From: Pirellulaceae bacterium
Lineage (GTDB): Bacteria; Planctomycetota; Planctomycetia; Pirellulales; Pirellulaceae
Direction: 5' to 3'
Assembly (NCBI GenBank): GCA_013002105.1
Contig: JABDKS010000528.1
Location: forward strand, 1-9,410
DNA: 9,410 nucleotides
Positions 1 through 5,491 of this stretch are shown piece by piece. The translations under genes and the position numbers were made by a program. Every line of letters starts with the position of its first letter. The first letter of the stretch is position 1. Below the pieces are notes generated by a model. That model worked only from the letters and a program-made list of their open reading frames with translations. It was not told where the DNA came from and did not search any database.

Positions 1-103
1 GTCCGAGGGTGTGTGGTAACCGAGGTGTAAACCAAAACCGATTCCACGAGTCAGTGCTAGAAAACAACCACTGTTTGGGTTGCGACACGAGAGCCGAATT
101 CAT
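1..103 (-). CDS. HTTM-domain-like membrane protein, N-terminal fragment (runs off left edge)
   Basis: Seen: the last codon and TGA of the upstream gene read GAATGA, and the embedded ATG at 103-101 opens a frame that stays open for 34 codons to the window edge. The peptide starts MNSALVSQPKQWLFSST and continues with a DSWNRFWFTPRLPHTLG segment. A GGAGG ribosome binding site sits 7 nt before the ATG. Family knowledge: many planctomycete HTTM proteins (multi-pass membrane proteins related to vitamin K-dependent gamma-carboxylase) begin with a W-x-RFWFTP-x-x-P-x-TLG stretch just before the first membrane helix. Assignment to HTTM is by recalled similarity of this short stretch, so the family is an inference; that it is a real coupled gene is better supported. 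The 4-nt ATGA overlap implies translation together with the 402-residue protein upstream. None of the membrane helices lie in the window. Confidence 0.68.
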   Translation of the reverse strand, partial: MNSALVSQPKQWLFSSTDSWNRFWFTPRLPHTLG

Positions 104-1308
104 TCCGCCGCCTCCACTGCCACTTCGTCGCGATTCGCTTTCTCGCCCGAACTTTTCGCCTTGGTGTCATCGCGGGCCTCTAATCGGCCCGCGTCGTCGG
201 TGTCACCGGCTGTTGGATCAACTTCCTGCTTTGTCTCTGCAGTGCCGGGCGATGATTCATTTTTGTCCGGTTCGCTCGCGTCTTTTCGATCCGCTGGTGC
301 ACCGCCCGAGTCATCCGGTGCCTCCGCTCGCCCAGGATCATCCGTATCACTCATTGATGGCGCGGCCGCTGGCCGGTCATTGGGTTGCTCTTTGGTTGAT
401 TCCATGACCGCTCCCTCGCCGGATTCACCAACAGATTCGTCGGTGGCATCGTCGGGAGTCGACGGATCATCGTTCGCATCGGGCGATGGACCGCTCGGCG
501 ATTTTTGATTCGATCCGGCCGCAGGCTCCTCCAAGACGCCAATGGCCGCCGGTGCAGGGATCGCCTCTGGCGGACCGGCGAGCCCCATGGGATCGTCGAT
601 CGGCCGATCCAGCATCACGATGTATAGCCGAGGATCGTTTATCGAAAACTCTCCTTGCAAGTATTCTTGGGGACTGGGAATCAAATGCTCGATTCGTCGG
701 ATCTCAACGGGCTTATCGTTATGGGTATGTCGGAGGTGATCGACCATCGACTGTCGGACATGCTCGTAACGTGCCCTTAGACGGACCCATTGCTCGGCGG
801 CCAACGGATCCACCGCGGCCAGTTCGCGCGGCGGGCCGGGCGGTTGATAGATCTCGGTCAAGAATTCAGCCAACATAAAATGCCGGTGATACTTTAACCG
901 CGGCCACTGTCGATCCAGGCTCGGGTACTTCGTTTCGATCCGTTCGCCGGATCCCTGCGTGACCGCAGCCTCAATCAAATGGCTGGGTCCGGGATCGGGA
1001 GCAAAGAATGCATAGCCACGATCCAGATAGAGGAACTCGGCGTACGGGGCCAGCGGGGCAATCAAACTACCGACAATCGCTGAATTACCGGTCTGAAACG
1101 CGAGCGGCGGCAAAGCGACAGCTAACAAGTGCCCGCAAATCAACAGACTCAGCAGCGACCGGACGACTGGTGACGCAGCGGGTGCATCGCTGGAGCCATT
1201 GGACGTCGACGGAGCATCCGTTTGATCAGTCTGGCGCGTCTCGGCCGGCGATTGACTGTTCTGCCCTCGCTTCGGCGTCGATTCATTGGTGCGATTATTC
1301 TTCGCCAT
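100..1308 (-). CDS. Single-pass membrane protein with acidic disordered tail, HTTM partner candidate
   Basis: 402 residues with four visible parts. Residues 1-48 are polar, Ser/Thr/Gln-rich and probably cytoplasmic. Residues about 49-71 form a hydrophobic helix (SLLSLLICGHLLAVALPPLA). Residues about 75-245 form a globular region with conserved-looking stretches: YLDRGYAFFAPDPGPSHL at 94-111, YPSLDRQWPRLKYHRHFMLAEF within 128-149, and the IRRIEHLIPSP region at 203-213. Residues about 250-402 are a low-complexity tail rich in Asp, Glu, Ser, Pro and Ala. The FFAPDPGPSHL motif recalls the Trp/Phe-x-MF-x-P-x-P stretch that follows the membrane core in many HTTM proteins, which suggests a split-off partner; this is inference. 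The next gene starts within its stop codon (ATGA). The ATG at 1308-1306 is the first in-frame start giving an N-terminus ahead of the helix; no strong ribosome binding site precedes it. It is preceded by its own 292-nt intergenic region. The biochemical function is not recognised. Confidence 0.88.
   Translation of the reverse strand: MAKNNRTNESTPKRGQNSQSPAETRQTDQTDAPSTSNGSSDAPAASPVVRSLLSLLICGHLLAVALPPLAFQTGNSAIVGSLIAPLAPYAEFLYLDRGYAFFAPDPGPSHLIEAAVTQGSGERIETKYPSLDRQWPRLKYHRHFMLAEFLTEIYQPPGPPRELAAVDPLAAEQWVRLRARYEHVRQSMVDHLRHTHNDKPVEIRRIEHLIPSPQEYLQGEFSINDPRLYIVMLDRPIDDPMGLAGPPEAIPAPAAIGVLEEPAAGSNQKSPSGPSPDANDDPSTPDDATDESVGESGEGAVMESTKEQPNDRPAAAPSMSDTDDPGRAEAPDDSGGAPADRKDASEPDKNESSPGTAETKQEVDPTAGDTDDAGRLEARDDTKAKSSGEKANRDEVAVEAAE
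111..115 (-). promoter_or_regulatory. Shine-Dalgarno site for the edge gene
   Basis: The minus strand reads GGAGG at 115-111, 7 nt before the ATG at 103-101. It lies inside the coding sequence of the upstream gene (the Val-Ala-Val-Glu end). This is the clearest ribosome binding site in the window. It decides the start of the edge gene and supports coupled translation. Confidence 0.65.
166..348 (-). repeat. Imperfect 13-residue repeat in the acidic tail
   Basis: Residues 321-333 (DTDDPGRAEAPDD, bases 310-348) recur as residues 369-381 (DTDDAGRLEARDD, bases 166-204), 48 residues apart. Ten of the 13 residues match. The stretches between them are also Ser/Asp/Lys-rich but do not align clearly. 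This suggests the disordered tail grew by an old duplication that has since drifted. Confidence 0.5.
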
Positions 1309-1501
1309 CGGTCAACGTATCTTGTTGGGGACTCCAGTCGCAAACCTCTACGTTAACTCCCCCGTTGGCGAAGTATAGGCATAGACGTGTGATTCGCCGT
1401 AAACGACCCCTGGCATCCCCATCCCGGCGTTTGGCGAAATCCACTGCGACCCGAGTGACGCCCCCACCGAGCCTCGATTGTCGACAGCAGCGTCGAGAAC
1501 G
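1309..1501. other. Intergenic region, upstream leader of the 402-residue membrane protein
   Basis: This stretch lies between the start of the membrane-protein gene and the terminator of the preceding unit, so it should hold the promoter of the left-hand two-gene unit. On the minus strand there is a TATACT hexamer at 1377-1372, about 63 nt before the ATG. No convincing minus 35 box lies 16-18 nt further upstream; a TTTACG lies about 20 nt away. No conserved RNA structure or small gene is recognised. Confidence 0.4.
1372..1377 (-). promoter_or_regulatory. Possible minus 10 box of the left-hand operon
   Basis: The minus strand reads TATACT, one change from the sigma-70 TATAAT consensus, in the only intergenic region able to serve the membrane-protein gene. 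It would give a leader of roughly 55-60 nt. There is no good minus 35 partner at standard spacing, so this is only a candidate. Confidence 0.2.
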
Positions 1502-1534
1502 AAAAAAGCCGCGTTCAGTGTGAACGCGGCTTTT
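1502..1534 (-). terminator. Strong intrinsic terminator after the TIGR03000 gene
   Basis: A perfect inverted repeat: GCCGCGTTCA at 1508-1517 and its complement TGAACGCGGC at 1521-1530, separated by a 3-nt loop. The pairing extends by four A-T pairs to 1504 and 1534. Read on the minus strand, the stem is followed by a run of six T. It lies about 65 nt past the stop of the gene ending at 1601 and separates it from the next unit. On the plus strand the stem is followed by only four T, and no plus-strand gene needs it. Confidence 0.92.
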
Positions 1535-1600
1535 CGCTAGTTAGATCGGGCAGTTGACGATTGGGGTCGTCGCCCGAGTTTCGTGTTCGCTACGACTCGT

Positions 1601-3034
1601 TTAACGAGTTGCAACGTCCGTTGCGTCAAAGTCAAACGTCATTTCCGTGGTACTGCCGGCCTTCACATCGACCGTTCGTACTTGACTGACCGACTGACCT
1701 GCGATCGTCTTGGTCACGCGAACGGTGTAAGCCGCCCACTGTTGACCTGGTTTGAGCGCCTTGGTGCGGAACGTTCGGATCGAACCGCTGCCGTTTGTGT
1801 CATTGCCGGCCAAGTTGACTTTCGCGTCCGCTGGGACATGCAACTTAACGACGGTGATCACGTCGACAGGTTGCTCGGTCTTGGTCGTGTCCAAAACTGC
1901 CGGAGCAGGTTGTTCAACGGGTTGTTCAAATACGACTTGCTCGGTCGCACCGCTGCGCAACTTCACTTCCTTGCTGTCGGACTTGAGCTCACCACCAAGT
2001 TCGTAATCCACTTTCACCACATAGGTGTAGACGTAACCGTCTTTGAGGCCACGAGACATGAACTGCCGTACGGTTCCGCTGCTGGTGGTCGGATGACCGT
2101 TGACCGTTACCGTTGCGCCACCATTTGGAACTGCAACCGTCAACAAGGCGGCATCCGATTCGATAGCTGGCTTGTTCGACTGGTAGCTTGCCGAATCAGC
2201 AGCCGGATCGGGTGCAGGCGCTGTTGGAGCCGCTGGAGCGGATGCAGCAGGAGCCGTTGAACCTTCGATGATCGTTCCCGAGTCAATGATCGTTCCCGAG
2301 TCGATGATCGTTCCCGAATCGATGATTGTTTCGCCAGCAGGTGCGTAGGTGTTGTAAGACGTTTCGACAATAGGCGATTCGTAGGTGCCGGCGGAAGCGC
2401 CGAGCGAAACTGACGAAACAGGTGCCGCGTACGAGTGGGTCGCCGCAGATGCGTACACGACGCCGCCACCACTGCTGCCACCACTGTAAGTACCACCGCT
2501 GCTGCCGCCGCGGTAACTACCACCGCTGCTACCGCCGTGTGAAGAGCCGCCGCTGCTGCCGCCACTACTGCCACTGGATCGCTTAGCTTTTATCTTGGCG
2601 TGCAACCGTTGCAGAATTCCAACGCGACCACCGGACGAACCTCCCGAAGAACCACCGGAGGATCCATAGCTCGATCCGCCACCGGAGGACCCATAGCTCG
2701 ATCCGCCGCCGGACGAACCGTGACTGCTGGAGCGGCTGCCAAGTCGGCTGAACAAACCGCCGCCTGAGGAGCCGCCGCTCGAGCCGCGACTGATGCCGCC
2801 GCCCGAGGAGCCTCCACTGGATCCACGACTGATGCCGCCGCCGGACGAACCGCCGGACGAACCACCAGAGCGACCGCCTAGCCGACTGAAGAGACCACCG
2901 CCGGACGAACTGAATCCGCCGCCGCTAGAGCCTCCGAACGAACCTCCCGAAGAGCCACCCGCAGCGGCTGGCTCGGAAATACTGATGAGGGCAGCAACCG
3001 CTACCGCACAAGCACATAAGCGCAAGATCTTCAT
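1601..3034 (-). CDS. Exported Gly/Ser-repeat protein with two TIGR03000 domains
   Basis: 477 residues from the ATG at 3034. Residues 1-25 are a signal peptide (MKILRLCACAVAVAALISIS, then an AAA cleavage region before Gly26). Residues 26-193 are almost pure Gly/Ser repeats interrupted by LFSRLG at 49-54 and 94-99 and by a basic island RVGILQRLHAKIKAKR at 137-152. Residues 236-259 hold four TIIDSG-type repeats. An Ala/Pro linker covers 260-280. Two TIGR03000 domains follow at about 296-370 and 393-468, each with the beta-strand, turn, x-G-T/S-x-R-x-F and L-K-x-G pattern (GTVRQFMSRGLKDG; GSIRTFRTKALKPG). TIGR03000 is known only from planctomycetes and has no assigned reaction; a cell-surface or structural role is inference. 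A GTG at 3067 would add 11 residues before the signal peptide and is less likely. An AGGAG (3055-3051) lies 16 nt before the ATG, farther than usual. The gene is closed by the terminator at 1502-1534. Confidence 0.9.
   Translation of the reverse strand: MKILRLCACAVAVAALISISEPAAAGGSSGGSFGGSSGGGFSSSGGGLFSRLGGRSGGSSGGSSGGGISRGSSGGSSGGGISRGSSGGSSGGGLFSRLGSRSSSHGSSGGGSSYGSSGGGSSYGSSGGSSGGSSGGRVGILQRLHAKIKAKRSSGSSGGSSGGSSHGGSSGGSYRGGSSGGTYSGGSSGGGVVYASAATHSYAAPVSSVSLGASAGTYESPIVETSYNTYAPAGETIIDSGTIIDSGTIIDSGTIIEGSTAPAASAPAAPTAPAPDPAADSASYQSNKPAIESDAALLTVAVPNGGATVTVNGHPTTSSGTVRQFMSRGLKDGYVYTYVVKVDYELGGELKSDSKEVKLRSGATEQVVFEQPVEQPAPAVLDTTKTEQPVDVITVVKLHVPADAKVNLAGNDTNGSGSIRTFRTKALKPGQQWAAYTVRVTKTIAGQSVSQVRTVDVKAGSTTEMTFDFDATDVATR
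2258..2329 (-). repeat. Four tandem TIIDSG units (18 bp each)
   Basis: Residues 236-259 of the TIGR03000 protein read TIIDSG three times and then TIIEGS. At the DNA level the three central units differ by only single bases, pointing to recent slippage or unequal exchange. The units lie between the Gly/Ser region and the first TIGR03000 domain. Confidence 0.85.
2652..2705 (-). repeat. Two 27-bp tandem units (SSYGSSGGG)
   Basis: Bases 2652-2678 and 2679-2705 are identical except for one T/C change. Each encodes a nine-residue Ser/Tyr/Gly unit within the Gly/Ser region. The near identity suggests a recent duplication. Confidence 0.88.
2756..2833 (-). repeat. Two 39-bp tandem units (ISRGSSGGSSGGG)
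   Basis: Residues 68-80 and 81-93 are the same 13 residues. Their DNA differs mainly at third codon positions, so this pair is older than the 27-bp pair or is kept by selection on the protein. It lies between two LFSRLG motifs. Confidence 0.82.
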
Positions 3035-3103
3035 AGATTGATAATTCCCACTCCTACTTATTGTCACGTTGTCTGGTTAAGAATCGCGCCCCCCGTCGGT
3101 GAG

Positions 3104-3137
3104 CGGATTACGCCAGAAGATAGCTACCGGATTACGC
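3104..3137. repeat. Paired 10-bp direct repeat in an intergenic region
   Basis: CGGATTACGC occurs at 3104-3113 and again at 3128-3137, start to start 24 nt. Both copies lie 70-103 nt upstream of the TIGR03000 start, where a regulator could bind. No protein is identified, and chance is possible. Confidence 0.4.
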
Positions 3138-3236
3138 GTTTCAAGAAGCCAGGGCAATTTTTACGCCCAGGGGAAGGCAGGGAAGCCTGGTAATCTCTGC
3201 GGAACGCGTATTTGACTGCAAATCGGGTGGGTGCGG
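3138..3236. other. Spacer after the methyltransferase gene, possible weak hairpin
   Basis: The minus strand can form a short hairpin from CCTGGGC (3171-3165) and GCCCTGG (3155-3149) around an A/T-rich 9-nt loop, with one T-T mismatch. No T-run follows, so it is not a convincing intrinsic terminator. Read-through from the methyltransferase gene into the TIGR03000 gene cannot be excluded. Nothing else is recognised here. Confidence 0.3.
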
Positions 3237-4517
3237 CTAATTGACCCGCTTCAGCTCGATCGCGTCGAAATCGGCTTTTCCGGTCGCTCCGAACAGGCCC
3301 ACACGGACAATCGCCTCCCGCGTCGCCACCGGAATCCGGATCAATCGGCTCGACGAACGCCAAGAACGGGTCCCACCAAAGGGTCCCAGCCAAAACGTCC
3401 CTAAGTCCTGTCGCAGCTCGTCGTACAAGCTGATCGCGATCATCGGCATCGCTTCGTTGGTGGGCCCTTTTTTGACGTCCTGAGTCCGCGCTCGGCCGCT
3501 CAGTCGTAGCATCGACAATTCACGTCCGTCGATCGCGATCCCCTGCAACAGATGTGAGTTCAAGCCAGGGGTTTCATTCTCAAATCGCACGAAGTAGTCG
3601 CCTTGAGGCCCCCTGCTGTCGGACGCGGTGATCGGCATCTGTTTGACTTGGCGACCGTAATACCAGCCAGGCACATAGTCGACGATCTTGGCATCGTCTC
3701 CCTTGGGTAGCGTCTCGAAGTCACCGTTGACGACCTGGGGGTTCGCAGGATCCGGCTGCTGCTTGCGGTTGTCTTCGGCTTCGCCCGTCATGGGAACAAA
3801 CAGCGTCGGTCGCAAGGCTTCGCGCACCAGCTTGCCATCCTTTTTGGTCATCCGATAGAGCGTTTGCTGATAGCGTTCGCCCACCGGAATGATCATCTGC
3901 CCCCCTTCGCGAAGCTGCTCGACCAACGGCACCGGCACCGACTCGGGGCTGCAGGTCACGATGATTTTGTCAAACGGCGCAGCATCCGGCCAACCTAGGA
4001 AACCATCACCCACTCGAACCGAAACGTTCTCATATCCCAATCGCAAAAGTGTCTCTTCTGCTCTCTCACCCAAATCCGGAACGATCTCGATCGAGTAAAC
4101 CTCTTCGACTAATGGGCTGAGCACCGCAGCTTGATAGCCGCTTCCGGTCCCAATCTCCAGCACCTTATCAGTCGGTTGTGGCTGGAGCGCCTCGGTCATC
4201 AGCGCGACGATAAACGGACTGCTTATTGTTTGCGAATTTCCAATTGGCAGTGCCATGTCAAAGTACGCGCGACCACGCTCGGCTCGCGGCACGAACTCGT
4301 GTCGTAGCGTATTACGAATCGCATCGAGTATCCGCGAGTCTTTCACACCAGCCGTTTCGATGCGTTCGCGTACCAACCGTTCGCGATCCTTCTCATACGG
4401 ATCTTGGGCTTGCAAATCACCCGGCAAGATAATCCTAGCCAACGCGAATCCTCCTAAGAAAACGGCCAACGCACAAGAACGATTCAGATAACACATGGGA
4501 TTCTTCATTGTTGACAT
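3237..4517 (-). CDS. pcm: Exported protein-L-isoaspartate O-methyltransferase fused to a C-terminal beta-rich domain
   Basis: 426 residues. PCMT enzymes use S-adenosylmethionine to methylate isoaspartyl residues in aged proteins and so start their repair. Visible family motifs: HEFVPRAERGRAYFDMALPIGNSQTIS in two parts (73-90, 91-99), the SAM-binding motif VLEIGTGSGYQA at 119-130, VYSIEIVPDL at 140-149, VGDGFLGWPD at 169-178, and the GGQMIIPVG strand at 205-213. A hydrophobic segment at about 13-30 followed by LQAQ-D looks like a signal peptide. Residues about 255-426 are an extra domain that ordinary PCMTs (roughly 210-220 residues) lack: it opens NPQVVNGDFETLPKG, ends FGATGKADFDAIELKRVN, and resembles carbohydrate-binding-like jelly-roll domains. 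The frame extends upstream to 4676 but would then overlap the DUF72 gene, so the ATG at 4517 was chosen; ATG 4508 is equally possible. No strong ribosome binding site precedes either. It lies 74 nt after DUF72. Confidence 0.9.
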   Translation of the reverse strand: MSTMKNPMCYLNRSCALAVFLGGFALARIILPGDLQAQDPYEKDRERLVRERIETAGVKDSRILDAIRNTLRHEFVPRAERGRAYFDMALPIGNSQTISSPFIVALMTEALQPQPTDKVLEIGTGSGYQAAVLSPLVEEVYSIEIVPDLGERAEETLLRLGYENVSVRVGDGFLGWPDAAPFDKIIVTCSPESVPVPLVEQLREGGQMIIPVGERYQQTLYRMTKKDGKLVREALRPTLFVPMTGEAEDNRKQQPDPANPQVVNGDFETLPKGDDAKIVDYVPGWYYGRQVKQMPITASDSRGPQGDYFVRFENETPGLNSHLLQGIAIDGRELSMLRLSGRARTQDVKKGPTNEAMPMIAISLYDELRQDLGTFWLGPFGGTRSWRSSSRLIRIPVATREAIVRVGLFGATGKADFDAIELKRVN

Positions 4518-4591
4518 TGCTGCGGACCCGGCATCGCAATGAACCATTGGCAACACGGTGCCAATAGTCATCGAACATTCTACTTCACGAT

Positions 4592-5491
4592 TCACCGGTC
4601 TTCGTCCAATAACGACAGCTGGCGGACACTTGCGGGTGGTCGCGGCACGCTGATCGTCGCTTCGCCCAACCGGCATTGCATCTCAGCTGCAAACCGGCGT
4701 GCCAGGTCTGGCGCAAACATGTCGTCGGGTGCATGGGTAAAAACGTAGGGTTTGCGACCGTTACGTATCCAATTGGAAACGATCGGAGCCCACTGGTCAA
4801 AAAACCGGTCGACCAATTCGATTCGATCACGGCCGATGATTCGTAGCATGGGGCAGTTGGCCGTCACCGTCTGACGAACCGGCGTTTTGGGCTTGCGCGA
4901 TTGCGACACTCGCTCCATTTCGTCCTCCGGCGGGCATTGATAGAGCGGGCGACTGTCCAATAACACCTTGTCGATTTGTAGCCGTGACAGCAAATCGTTC
5001 ACGCGATGTTCGTTGTCCGCCTGATCAAACCAACCGGGATGCCGCAATTCGACGGCCCAGTCAAAACCTTGTGGCAACTGACTCAAGTATTCATCGAGCG
5101 CATCGAATCGCTCGGGGCCGAACCGCGGGCCCAACTGCAAGAATGTCGGTCCCAACACCTCCGCATTGGCCAACGGTTCGATACACCGCAAAAACGTCCG
5201 CGTCTCCTCCTCGGCATGCCTCAATTCCAATTCGTGCGAGATCGATCGGGGAAACTTTAAACAAAATTGAAACCCGGTTGCCACCTGCTGGGCCCATCGC
5301 TGCATCGTCTCTTGGGAGGGCATCGCGTAGAACGTACTGTTGCCCTCGACCGTATTAAAAGTTCGCGAGTACCACGAAAGCCAATCATTGCGCGGGGTCC
5401 GTTCGGGATAAACGCGACCAGCCCACTGATCACACGCCCACACAGGACAACCCAAAAAGAACGGCCAGGTGGGTGACGTGTGCGAATTCAT
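4592..5491 (-). CDS. DUF72 (YecE-type) TIM-barrel protein
   Basis: 299 residues with the DUF72 motifs in order: LGCPVWACDQWAG at 13-25, FNTVEGNSTFYAMPS at 45-59, FCLKFPRSISHE at 76-87, FLQLGPRFGP at 117-126, AVELRHPGWF at 146-155, LLDSRPLY at 177-184, and a C-terminal YVFTHAPDDMFAPDLARRF stretch at 249-267. The family adopts a TIM-barrel fold with conserved Glu, His and Arg residues in the barrel, but no reaction is established. A polar, charged loop at about 186-210 (PPEDEMERVSQSRKPKTP) looks like an insertion. There is no signal peptide, so it should be cytoplasmic. The ATG at 5491-5489 shares one base with the TGA of the ppx gene (TGATG), so translation is probably coupled to Ppx. No strong ribosome binding site precedes it. 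Confidence 0.92.
   Translation of the reverse strand: MNSHTSPTWPFFLGCPVWACDQWAGRVYPERTPRNDWLSWYSRTFNTVEGNSTFYAMPSQETMQRWAQQVATGFQFCLKFPRSISHELELRHAEEETRTFLRCIEPLANAEVLGPTFLQLGPRFGPERFDALDEYLSQLPQGFDWAVELRHPGWFDQADNEHRVNDLLSRLQIDKVLLDSRPLYQCPPEDEMERVSQSRKPKTPVRQTVTANCPMLRIIGRDRIELVDRFFDQWAPIVSNWIRNGRKPYVFTHAPDDMFAPDLARRFAAEMQCRLGEATISVPRPPASVRQLSLLDEDR

Noticed and set aside
80..508. Long plus-strand open frames opposite the acidic tail
   Set aside because: They mirror the Ser/Asp-rich low-complexity tail on the other strand, show no recognisable domain and conflict with the well-supported minus-strand gene.
1008..1523. Plus-strand open frame of 171 codons
   Set aside because: It runs antisense to the membrane-protein gene and ends inside the terminator stem. 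The Arg/Ser-rich translation has no family features.
1595..1609. Small palindrome ACTCGT-TTA-ACGAGT spanning the TIGR03000 stop codon
   Set aside because: Only 6 bp of stem and no T-run. The strong terminator 65 nt further on explains termination.
1583..2260. Plus-strand 225-codon open frame opposite the TIGR03000 domains
   Set aside because: It is antisense to conserved domains, has no ribosome binding site and no recognisable motif.
2140..2865. Two minus-strand frames rich in Ala/Val within the Gly/Ser region
   Set aside because: They are frame-shifted readings of the same Gly/Ser repeats. The TIGR03000 frame has a signal peptide and known domains.
2456..2959. Regularly spaced repeats considered as a CRISPR array
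   Set aside because: The repeats are in-frame codons for Gly/Ser with no constant-length unique spacers, and no cas gene is present.
4518..4676. N-terminal extension of the methyltransferase to 4676
   Set aside because: It overlaps the DUF72 gene by 85 nt, has a basic non-signal composition, and would bury the signal peptide about 65 residues from the start.
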